A DNA stretch of 5,375 nt from positions 1 to 5,375 of the forward strand of contig CAZRWU010000209.1 of NCBI GenBank assembly GCA_964603915.1, read 5' to 3'. Position numbers and translations under genes: made by a program. Under the pieces are notes generated by a model, which ran no database searches, was not told where the DNA came from, and worked only from the letters and a program-made list of their open reading frames with translations. This DNA comes from REEP01 sp964603915. Lineage in GTDB: Bacteria; Pseudomonadota; Alphaproteobacteria; Rhodospirillales; Defluviicoccaceae. Positions 1 to 5,375 of the stretch are shown here, in pieces (position 1 is the first letter of the stretch; every line of letters starts with the position of its first letter).

Positions 1-165
1 TACTGGACGCCGCTTCTCGCGTTGATCGATTCGACTGTTTCTGGAGGCTTCGCCAGCCCCACAGTCACCGGACTGTTCAAGGTCGTCGATTCGCCGGACG
101 ACGTGTTTCCGGCGCTGGAGGCCGCGCCAGAGGTCGAAAAGCGCGTTGCGAGCGATCATCTTTAA
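1..165 (+). CDS. LOG family (TIGR00730) Rossmann-fold protein, C-terminal end only
   Basis: This reading frame is open from the first base and ends at TAA 163-165, giving 54 residues; the 5' part lies outside the window. The stretch beginning YWTPLLALIDSTV, followed by GGFASP and then FKVVDSPDDVFPAL, matches the C-terminal end of the LOG/TIGR00730 family, where a 'ffdpLL..id..v..GF' helix is followed by a 'vvddpeevl..L' strand and helix. Characterised members are cytokinin riboside 5'-monophosphate phosphoribohydrolases, or act on related nucleotide 5'-monophosphates, in the cytoplasm. The catalytic PGGxGT region is upstream and not visible, so activity cannot be judged. The last 12 or so residues (PEVEKRVASDHL) look like a variable tail. 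The gene is on the same strand as the next gene, about 63 bp away, but there is no functional link to the envelope genes downstream. Confidence 0.82.
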   Translation, partial: YWTPLLALIDSTVSGGFASPTVTGLFKVVDSPDDVFPALEAAPEVEKRVASDHL

Positions 166-168
166 GTA

Positions 169-193
169 CGGCGCAACCGGCCTGCCGGCGCCG
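169..193 (+). other. Imperfect GC-rich hairpin just after the LOG-family stop
   Basis: CGGCG (169-173) can pair with CGCCG (189-193), and CCGG (177-180) with CCGG (185-188). The loop is CCTG, and CAA bulges on the left arm. The hairpin begins 3 nt after the TAA at 163-165. No T-run follows (the next bases are TTCCACC), so it is not a convincing intrinsic terminator. It could slow or partly stop transcription between the LOG-family gene and the downstream cluster, or be a chance result of high GC. Confidence 0.25.
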
Positions 194-215
194 TTCCACC
201 GATGGCGAGAAAGTC

Positions 216-220
216 AAGGA
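216..220 (+). promoter_or_regulatory. Ribosome-binding site (AAGGA) deciding the start of the ChaN-like gene
   Basis: AAGGA lies 8 nt before ATG 229. The alternative in-frame ATG at 202 is preceded by CCGTTCCACCG, which has no purine-rich element. This favours the 229 start, which also gives a more normal signal peptide. Confidence 0.6.
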
Positions 221-228
221 AGCGTACA

Positions 229-1485
229 ATGAAATCGGCAATGGCCATCGCAAAAGCAGGAGCCTCCGCAACGGCGCTGGCGGTGTTGCTGTTCCTTGTC
301 AACCCGGCGCATGCCGCGCCCGAGGCGGGCGATGGCGCAACCGCCTGTCCGGAAGCTGGGGCATGGATCGTTCCGGCAACAGGCGAGACGATCGCCGCCG
401 ACGCGGTGATGGCCATGCACGCGAGCCGACCCATTGTCCTCCTTGGCGAGACCCATGGCAGGGCGGACCAACACCGCTGGCAGCTGCATACGATGGCCGC
501 TCTTTACGGCTATCGTCCCGATATGGTGGTCGGCGTCGAGATGCTGCCACGGCGCGTCCAGCCGATTCTGGATCGGTGGGTGCGGGGTGAAATGACCGAC
601 GCGGCGTTTCTTCAGGCGGTCGATTGGAACACGGTCTGGGGGTTCGATCCTGAGCTTTATCTTCCCCTTTTTCACTTTGCGAGGCTCCACCGGGTCCCCA
701 TGGTCGCTCTCAATGTCGACCGGACGCTGATCGCGCGCATCGGGCAGGAAGGCTGGGACGCCATTCCCGAGGAGGATCGCGAGGGCGTCTCAACGCCGGA
801 GGCGGCTTCGGAGGCTTACCGCCGCAGTCTGGCGGAAATCTATGCGCTGAAGCAGCACATGCGGCAAGACGGAGAACAGCCGGACGCGACGCCGGCGGCG
901 GAAGCCGATGTGCAAGAGATTCTGCGAGCGCCGGACTTCCAGCATTTTGTTGAAGCTCAGCTTGCCTGGGACAGGGCAATGGGCGAAGGACTTACCCGGG
1001 AAGCGAGGCGAAGCGACAGGCCTCTCGTCGTCGGGATCATCGGTCGTGGTCACCTGGAAAATCGCTGGGGCGTTCCGCATCAGCTGGCGAGCCTTGGCCT
1101 TCCCGATGCCGCGGTGCTGTTGCCATGGCGACGCGAGCAATGCGCCGAGATCACGCCGGGCATCGCTGACACTGTTTTCCTCGTCAATGAGGACGACTCT
1201 GTTGCCGATCGGCAGGGGCCGCGCCTGGGCGTCATGGTCGCGCCGCATCGCGATGGAGTGGAAATTATCCAGATTGCCGCCGGCAGCATTGCCGACAGCG
1301 CCGGTTTGGCCGAAAAGGACGTCATCCTCTCGATTGGAGGCGATCGTGTCCGTACTGTTCAGGATGTTGTCGCCATCGTGCGAAAACAGGCGCCGGGAGC
1401 CTCGCTGCCGGTGATCTACAGGCGTGGCGCGGAGACGCGCGAGGTTGTCGCCCGGTTTCCAGACCCGCCGCCGGACTCGCAATGA
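229..1485 (+). CDS. Exported ChaN-like (Cofac_haem_bdg/DUF399) protein with C-terminal PDZ domain
   Basis: The product is 418 aa from ATG 229; an in-frame ATG at 202 would add 9 residues but has no ribosome-binding site. Residues 1-29 form a signal peptide ending AHA|AP (type I). No lipobox cysteine is present, unlike the ChaN lipoproteins. Residues about 67-300 match the ChaN/Cofac_haem_bdg domain: LLGETHG (71-77) carries the family's Glu and His. It is followed by GVEMLPR (102-108), the WNTVWGFDPELYLPL region (133-147), AWDRAM (246-251) and GRGHLENRWGVP (272-283). Residues about 330-412 are a PDZ domain, with AGSIADSAGLAEKDVILSIGG as its core split around 351-371. Campylobacter ChaN binds haem; the wider Tiki-like superfamily includes proteases and hydrolases, so haem binding, proteolysis and another hydrolytic role all remain open. 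The PDZ domain suggests binding of a protein C-terminus. The stop overlaps the start of the M1-like gene (ATGA), which points to coupled expression and joint work in the periplasm. Confidence 0.88.
   Translation: MKSAMAIAKAGASATALAVLLFLVNPAHAAPEAGDGATACPEAGAWIVPATGETIAADAVMAMHASRPIVLLGETHGRADQHRWQLHTMAALYGYRPDMVVGVEMLPRRVQPILDRWVRGEMTDAAFLQAVDWNTVWGFDPELYLPLFHFARLHRVPMVALNVDRTLIARIGQEGWDAIPEEDREGVSTPEAASEAYRRSLAEIYALKQHMRQDGEQPDATPAAEADVQEILRAPDFQHFVEAQLAWDRAMGEGLTREARRSDRPLVVGIIGRGHLENRWGVPHQLASLGLPDAAVLLPWRREQCAEITPGIADTVFLVNEDDSVADRQGPRLGVMVAPHRDGVEIIQIAAGSIADSAGLAEKDVILSIGGDRVRTVQDVVAIVRKQAPGASLPVIYRRGAETREVVARFPDPPPDSQ
1216..1464 (+). other. PDZ domain at the C-terminus of the ChaN-like protein
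   Basis: Residues about 330-412 have the PDZ layout: a GPRLGVMVAP carboxylate-binding-type strand, IIQIAAGSIADSAGL, then DVILSIGGDRV, a helix TVQDVVAIVR and a closing strand VIYRRGAETREVVARF. The family role is to bind C-terminal or internal peptides. Its partner here is unknown; the overlapping M1-like product is a plausible candidate. Confidence 0.8.
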
Positions 1486-3530
1486 CACGCGCGGTGATTG
1501 CCGGGGCGCTGGTCGGTTGGTTTGTGGCCTTTCCGGCGTTCGGCGTCAGCGCCGGCGACGCTTTGGCGGACGCGATGGGAACCTCCATTCCTCACCACGA
1601 CGTGAGGATCCGCGTCGATCCGGACAATCGGGAAATCATCGTCGATGACCGCATCACCGCCGAAGGCATCGACGTTCTTCGTCTTGCGCCGTGGCTTAAT
1701 GTCTCGCGGATCGAGATCGATGGGACGCCGGCGCCGCTGGCGGTTCATGACGGCGTTGTCCGGCTGCCCAGCGGAGCAGCCGGTTCTCGCACGATCGCGG
1801 TGCGCTATGCCGGAAGCCCGTTGCCCGCGACCGAAAAGAACGATCGGCCGGGCGCCGCGCCGTCGGCCGCTATCGGCCCGGAAGGGACGTTTCTGCCCGG
1901 GGGAACAAGCTGGCTTCCGCGCCTCGATCCAGGGCCTCTCCCCATGACCTACCGGCTGCATGTTTCACTGCCCGGAGATCAGGTGGCCATTGCAACGGGC
2001 CGGCTGGTGGAAGAACGGGCGAAAGCGGAGCGCTACGAAGCCGTCTTCGTCTCCGAACGCCCCGGCGAGGAACCTTCGCTTTTCGCCGGTCCTTACGCCA
2101 TCCGCGAGCGCGTTCACGGGCAAGTCCGTTTGCGCACCTACTTTCATCCGCAAGCGGTCGAACTCGCCGACGCCTACCTTAGCGCCGCGGCAACCTACCT
2201 CGACGCCTTTTCGGCGCGTATCGGCCCTTACCCCTTTTCAAGTTTTTCCATCGTCTCATCGCCTTTTCCCGTTGGTCTTGGTTTTCCCGGCATCGCCTAC
2301 GTCAGCAGGCAGATCCTGCCGTTGCCGTTCATGCAAGGTCGCTCGCTTGCCCATGAGATTCTGCACAACTGGTGGGGCAGCGGCGTCAATGTCGACTATG
2401 CATCCGGCAATTGGGCCGAAGGCCTCACCACCTACATGGCGGACTACGCTCTTGCCACGGCTGACGGGGATGATGCGGCGCGGACGATGCGCTACGAATG
2501 GCTGCGGGATTTTGCCGCGCTGCCGACGAATGAGCAGCGTCCGGTCGTCGATTTCGTCGGCAAGGAACACGTGGCGTCGCAAGCTGTCGGTTACGGCAAG
2601 GCGGCGTTCATTTTCCACATGCTGGAGCAGGAGATCGGCGCGGACGTCTTCGCGGCTTCCTTGCGGCAGTTCTGGCGCGACAACAAGTTCCGCTCCGCCG
2701 CTTGGCGAGATCTGCAAGAAGCTTTCGAAGCAGCCTCGGGCCGCGATCTGGGCTGGTTCTTCACGCAGTGGCTCGAAAAGCCCGGAGCGCCGCGAGTGTA
2801 TCTGGATGGGGCGACGGCCATGGCCGTCAACGACGATAGCGGCTCCGACGTCGATGCGCATCGACTGGCGATCACATTGCGCCAGAACGAGGATGTTTAC
2901 CGCTTCGCCATGCCGGTGCTGGTGACGACGACGGCGTCGACGACATCGACCGAGCGGATTCTCCTCGACGCCCGCGAGGCGACGGTTCAGCTCGATGTTC
3001 CCGATCCGCCGGTCAGGGTGATCGCGGATCCCGATTACGAGGTCTTTCGCCGCCTCCATCCGGAGGAAGCGCCGCCGATCTTGCGCGATGTCACGCTCGA
3101 TCCGTCGACGATCCTCGTCGTTGCCGGCGAATCGCCCGAGTTCACGCAGGCGGCGCAGCAACTTGCCGACAGGCTGCTTGCGCGAAAGCCGCCGCCAGCC
3201 ACCGCCACGACCGGCTCTGAAACGACCGCGCCATTGCTCCTGATCGGAACCGATGCGCATGTCGAGAACGCGCTTCAGCGCCTCGGGCTGGATGCGCCGC
3301 CCCCAGCCATTGCCGTGCGCGGCAGCGCACGAGCATGGACCGGTCAGCGCCAGGCGGGCGCGCGTTACGCTGTCGTCTCGGCTGTCGATGGCGACGCCTT
3401 GGCCGCCGTTCAGCGCCCGCTCTCACACCATGGGCGGGCGAGCTATATCGCCTTTGAGGACTCCAAGGCGATCGTCATCGGAACTTGGCCGGTTGATCAC
3501 GGTCCGCTTCGCGTTGAGCTGACCCCGTGA
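1482..3530 (+). CDS. Exported M1-like (gluzincin) zinc metallopeptidase
   Basis: The product is 682 aa. The start ATG 1482 overlaps the ChaN-like stop (ATGA) and lacks a clear Shine-Dalgarno, so it is probably translationally coupled. Residues 1-24 are a signal peptide (GVSA|GD). Residues about 36-210 form the beta-rich N-terminal M1 region. HEILH (291-295) gives two zinc His and the catalytic Glu; WAEG (311-314) gives the third ligand, E313. YGKAAFIFHM (371-380) carries the tyrosine expected to stabilise the transition state. The GxMEN motif of true M1 aminopeptidases is replaced by GLGFPGIAY (265-273), and HExxH-to-Glu spacing is 17 residues rather than 18. A beta domain follows (about 435-530) that ends FRRLHPEEAPP. 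Residues about 535-682 form an unassigned alpha/beta region. By homology it is a periplasmic zinc peptidase, but classical aminopeptidase specificity is doubtful. The tight pairing with the ChaN-PDZ gene suggests a shared, unknown process. Confidence 0.88.
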   Translation: MTRAVIAGALVGWFVAFPAFGVSAGDALADAMGTSIPHHDVRIRVDPDNREIIVDDRITAEGIDVLRLAPWLNVSRIEIDGTPAPLAVHDGVVRLPSGAAGSRTIAVRYAGSPLPATEKNDRPGAAPSAAIGPEGTFLPGGTSWLPRLDPGPLPMTYRLHVSLPGDQVAIATGRLVEERAKAERYEAVFVSERPGEEPSLFAGPYAIRERVHGQVRLRTYFHPQAVELADAYLSAAATYLDAFSARIGPYPFSSFSIVSSPFPVGLGFPGIAYVSRQILPLPFMQGRSLAHEILHNWWGSGVNVDYASGNWAEGLTTYMADYALATADGDDAARTMRYEWLRDFAALPTNEQRPVVDFVGKEHVASQAVGYGKAAFIFHMLEQEIGADVFAASLRQFWRDNKFRSAAWRDLQEAFEAASGRDLGWFFTQWLEKPGAPRVYLDGATAMAVNDDSGSDVDAHRLAITLRQNEDVYRFAMPVLVTTTASTTSTERILLDAREATVQLDVPDPPVRVIADPDYEVFRRLHPEEAPPILRDVTLDPSTILVVAGESPEFTQAAQQLADRLLARKPPPATATTGSETTAPLLLIGTDAHVENALQRLGLDAPPPAIAVRGSARAWTGQRQAGARYAVVSAVDGDALAAVQRPLSHHGRASYIAFEDSKAIVIGTWPVDHGPLRVELTP

Positions 3531-3552
3531 ACACGATTCGCCTGATCGAGAG

Positions 3553-3558
3553 AAAGGG
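3553..3558 (+). promoter_or_regulatory. Ribosome-binding site (AAAGGG) supporting ATG 3566
   Basis: AAAGGG lies 7 nt before ATG 3566, inside the reading frame that could also open at GTG 3527. It favours ATG 3566, or the adjacent ATG 3569, as the main start of the surface-antigen-like gene. Confidence 0.55.
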
Positions 3559-3565
3559 CGCGGCG

Positions 3566-4189
3566 ATGATGACAGGAATCCGGGTCGTCCGGCCAAACGC
3601 CTTGCTGGCGCGGGCGGCCGCGATTCTCGTTGCCGCGACCTCGGCCTTTTCCGCGTTTGCCGACGACGCGCCACGAGAGGCGTTGCCGAGCGCCGAGGCC
3701 ATCGAATGGCTGCTGGAAACCGAAGAGACCGGCATTGCAGTCCCCTGGCAGAATTCGCAGAGCGGATACAGCGGCACGGTCATGATCACCCAGACCTGGT
3801 ATCGGTGGGACGGCGCGCCTTGCCGTAGATACCGGATCGCGGCGATCGCGGGCGGTCCGCGAACGACGATCACAGGAGTCGGGTGCCGCGTCGGAACCGC
3901 CGCGTGGGAACTCACCGAGAACGAGCCGGCGGCGATGGCGGCGGCGCCTCCCGCCGCACCTCGCCGGAAGCCCGACGCGTCAGATAAGGCGCCGCAAGAC
4001 GATCCGCCGGCGCCGCCGCCGGCCACGGCAGCGGCTCAGCCCTCTCCCGAGCCGGTGGTCGAGCCGCCGCATGCGCCTCTGACGGCCGATGAAACCGCTG
4101 TTTCCACCCCGGCCCTCTTCACCCCGCCGACAGTGGAGGACGAACCATTGGCCATCGCCGCGAGCCTGCCATCCCGGTCCGAAGAGTGA
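3566..4189 (+). CDS. Exported protein with 17-kDa surface-antigen-like domain and Pro/Ala-rich tail
   Basis: The product is 207 aa from ATG 3566. GTG 3527, which overlaps the M1-like stop (GTGA), would add 13 residues. I prefer 3566 because of AAAGGG 7 nt upstream and a compact signal peptide (residues 1-32, SAFSAFA|DD). Residues about 45-118 match the C-terminal domain of the rickettsial/alphaproteobacterial 17-kDa surface antigen family (PF16998-like). They show VPWQNSQSGYSGTV, a W/Y-rich strand, PCRRYR (Cys86), a short turn, VGCR (Cys107) and a closing AAWEL. The two cysteines may form a periplasmic disulfide. Residues about 121-175 are rich in Pro and Ala and probably disordered; the acidic end has no membrane anchor. 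No lipobox is seen, so it is likely soluble or envelope-associated. Its function is unknown. It sits directly before the kinase gene, whose GTG overlaps its stop. Confidence 0.75.
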   Translation: MMTGIRVVRPNALLARAAAILVAATSAFSAFADDAPREALPSAEAIEWLLETEETGIAVPWQNSQSGYSGTVMITQTWYRWDGAPCRRYRIAAIAGGPRTTITGVGCRVGTAAWELTENEPAAMAAAPPAAPRRKPDASDKAPQDDPPAPPPATAAAQPSPEPVVEPPHAPLTADETAVSTPALFTPPTVEDEPLAIAASLPSRSEE

Positions 4190-5375
4190 CCGTGACGCCC
4201 CCCGCCGCCGACGATAGCGAAGGGGCCGCGCCCCGGGCAACCCGCCAAGATCTGCCGCCCGGTGCGCGCATCGCAACGCTGGAGATCGAAGATATCATCG
4301 GGTATGGCCGCCATGGGCCGGCATATCGCGCCAGGGATCCCGAGTTCGGCAGCGTCATTGTCAAAGAATTCCGTCCGGAAGCCGGCGATGCGGGTCCCAT
4401 CGACGCCGACCCCCCCTCTTTCACCCGCTCATTGGAAGACGACGTCGAGTTCGCTGCCGGCCTGACGCTGTTCCGGCTGATGGGGCAGGCACTGTGCGAC
4501 GTTCGACACCCCAACCTCGTCCCCGTTCGCCGATGTATCGAGGCGCACGACACCGCCTACCTGGTCATGGATGACATCAAGGGCGAAAACCTTGATGACG
4601 TGCTGAACGACGGAGGCGGTCCCCGGTCCGAGGCCGCGCTTCGCGATTTGTTGCTCGCCATCCTCGGCGCGCTTGACCGGTTGCACCGAGCGGGACTGCT
4701 CCACCGCGACGTCAAGCCGGCAAACATCCGGCTGAAAGCGGACGGCGTTCCGGTCCTGGTCGATTTCGGCGCCGCGCTGCCGGCCGACCTCGCCGCCGAA
4801 CCGCCTTATCCAGGCATCCCGGGGCCGGGATACGCTGCTCCCGAACTCTATCGACAGGAGACGAGGGAAGGCCCGTGGACGGACCTCTATGGCTTGGCGG
4901 CGGTTGCCTACCGGATCGTTTGCAACGTACCGCCACCCGACGCTCCGGCGCGAGCCAGCGGCAGCCCACTCATTCCCGCCGTCGAGATCGGCCGCGATCG
5001 CTACCCCGAGCCTATGCTCGCCGGCATCGATCGGGCGCTGAGCCTCAGCGCGGCGGACCGCCCGCAGTCAGCCGACGCGTGGGCAATGACCCTGCGCCCG
5101 CCAGCGATGGAGCCAAGTCTTGAAGCCCCCGACCCACCGCCCATGGCCGCTATCGCCGAACCGGCCAGTGAGGAGGATCAGCCGAAGGCGGCCACAGTGC
5201 AACGCGCGCCGAAACGCTGGCCGCAGCCACGGCCGTCGATCGCGGCTGTCGTTGTCGCTCTGCTGATGCTGCCGGCTGCGGTCATCGGGAGTTGGGTATA
5301 CTACCGCGGCCACATCAAGAGCGAATGGATCGTCGACGCCGGCGGCAAGGGCGACGCGAGAAGCTTGGCCAAGGT
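4186..5375 (+). CDS. Membrane-anchored Ser/Thr protein kinase (Hanks type), 3' end cut by window
   Basis: There are 396 full codons with no stop before the window edge. The start is GTG 4186, overlapping the previous stop (GTGA); GTG 4192, with GAAGAG 5 nt upstream, is almost as good, and an in-frame stop at 4090-4092 limits anything longer. Kinase motifs in order: glycine loop GYGRHG (39-44), VIVKEF with K60, VRHPNLVPV (106-114), a hinge near AYLVMDD, HRDVKPAN (173-180; D175, K177, N180), DFG (193-195), AAPE (217-220), GPWTDLYGLAA (229-239) and ADRP with R292. The KEF..P and GPWTD..L motifs place it in a common proteobacterial STK group. Residues 295-351 are a Pro-rich linker, 352-373 one transmembrane helix, and the rest the start of a periplasmic region. 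The alphaC glutamate position is M99, and the activation segment has no Ser or Thr. It probably transmits an envelope signal into the cytoplasm; the substrate is unknown. Confidence 0.9.
   Translation, partial: MTVTPPAADDSEGAAPRATRQDLPPGARIATLEIEDIIGYGRHGPAYRARDPEFGSVIVKEFRPEAGDAGPIDADPPSFTRSLEDDVEFAAGLTLFRLMGQALCDVRHPNLVPVRRCIEAHDTAYLVMDDIKGENLDDVLNDGGGPRSEAALRDLLLAILGALDRLHRAGLLHRDVKPANIRLKADGVPVLVDFGAALPADLAAEPPYPGIPGPGYAAPELYRQETREGPWTDLYGLAAVAYRIVCNVPPPDAPARASGSPLIPAVEIGRDRYPEPMLAGIDRALSLSAADRPQSADAWAMTLRPPAMEPSLEAPDPPPMAAIAEPASEEDQPKAATVQRAPKRWPQPRPSIAAVVVALLMLPAAVIGSWVYYRGHIKSEWIVDAGGKGDARSLAK
5239..5304 (+). other. Transmembrane helix of the kinase
   Basis: Residues about 352-373 are strongly hydrophobic (IAAVVVALLMLPAAVIGSW), flanked by basic, Pro-rich sequence (APKRWPQPRPS) on the N side. 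By the positive-inside rule the kinase domain is cytoplasmic and the missing C-terminal part is periplasmic. Confidence 0.85.

Noticed and set aside
146..175. Possible sigma70-type promoter (TTGCGA ... TTTAAG/TAAGTA) upstream of the ChaN-like gene
   Set aside because: The spacing between the -35-like and -10-like elements is too short and the -10 match is poor. Transcription may come from further upstream.
169..193. Intrinsic terminator after the LOG-family gene
   Set aside because: The stem is bulged and short, and no T-run follows. It is listed only as a weak hairpin.
790..1488. Minus-strand open frame of 232 codons opposite the ChaN-PDZ gene
   Set aside because: Its composition is that of a shadow frame, it has no domain signature, and the + strand gene there has convincing motifs.
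1960..2925. Second + strand open frame (321 codons) inside the M1-like gene
   Set aside because: It is rich in Arg, Ser, Cys and Pro, typical of an out-of-frame reading of a GC-rich gene. The zinc motif is in the other frame.
2923..2952. Repetitive GACGACGACGGCGTCGACGAC stretch as a tandem repeat
   Set aside because: It encodes a Thr/Ser-rich linker (VTTTASTTST) within the M1-like protein. The units are imperfect and explained by codon use.
2256..3260. Long open frame of 334 codons on the minus strand, opposite the M1-like gene
   Set aside because: It is Arg-rich with no recognisable motif and lies fully antisense to a clear peptidase gene. High GC with strong third-position bias makes such mirror frames common.

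Overview
The window is GC-rich, and every gene I can support lies on the + strand. It looks like an alphaproteobacterial chromosome segment. This is inference, resting on the strong third-position G/C bias, a 17-kDa-surface-antigen-type domain (common in that class) and a proteobacterial-style Ser/Thr kinase. I see no sign of mobile elements, tRNA or rRNA genes, or CRISPR.

Layout: (1) positions 1-165 hold the last 54 codons of a LOG-family (TIGR00730) Rossmann-fold protein. (2) A gap of about 63 bp contains a small GC hairpin and the ribosome-binding site of the next gene. (3) 229-1485 is an exported ChaN-like (Cofac_haem_bdg, Tiki-like superfamily) protein with a C-terminal PDZ domain. (4) 1482-3530 is an exported M1-like zinc metallopeptidase whose ATG overlaps the previous stop (ATGA). 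(5) About 3566-4189 (or from GTG 3527) is an exported small protein with a surface-antigen-like domain containing two cysteines and a long Pro/Ala-rich tail. (6) 4186-5375 is a membrane-anchored Ser/Thr protein kinase that runs off the right edge; it has a cytoplasmic kinase domain, a Pro-rich linker, one transmembrane helix and the start of a periplasmic part.

The last four genes are packed so tightly (4-nt overlaps at two or three junctions) that they very probably form one translationally coupled operon. Three products carry signal peptides and the fourth spans the inner membrane, so the cluster appears to work at the cell envelope. The ChaN-PDZ and M1-like proteins look like a functional pair. 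The kinase could couple an envelope signal to the cytoplasm. No substrate or signal can be read from the sequence.

The points most worth a second look are: departures from the M1 consensus (no GxMEN glutamate, HExxH to Glu spacing one residue short); a kinase that keeps HRD and DFG but lacks the alphaC glutamate and has no Ser/Thr in its activation segment; and the cluster itself as a possible uncharacterised envelope system.
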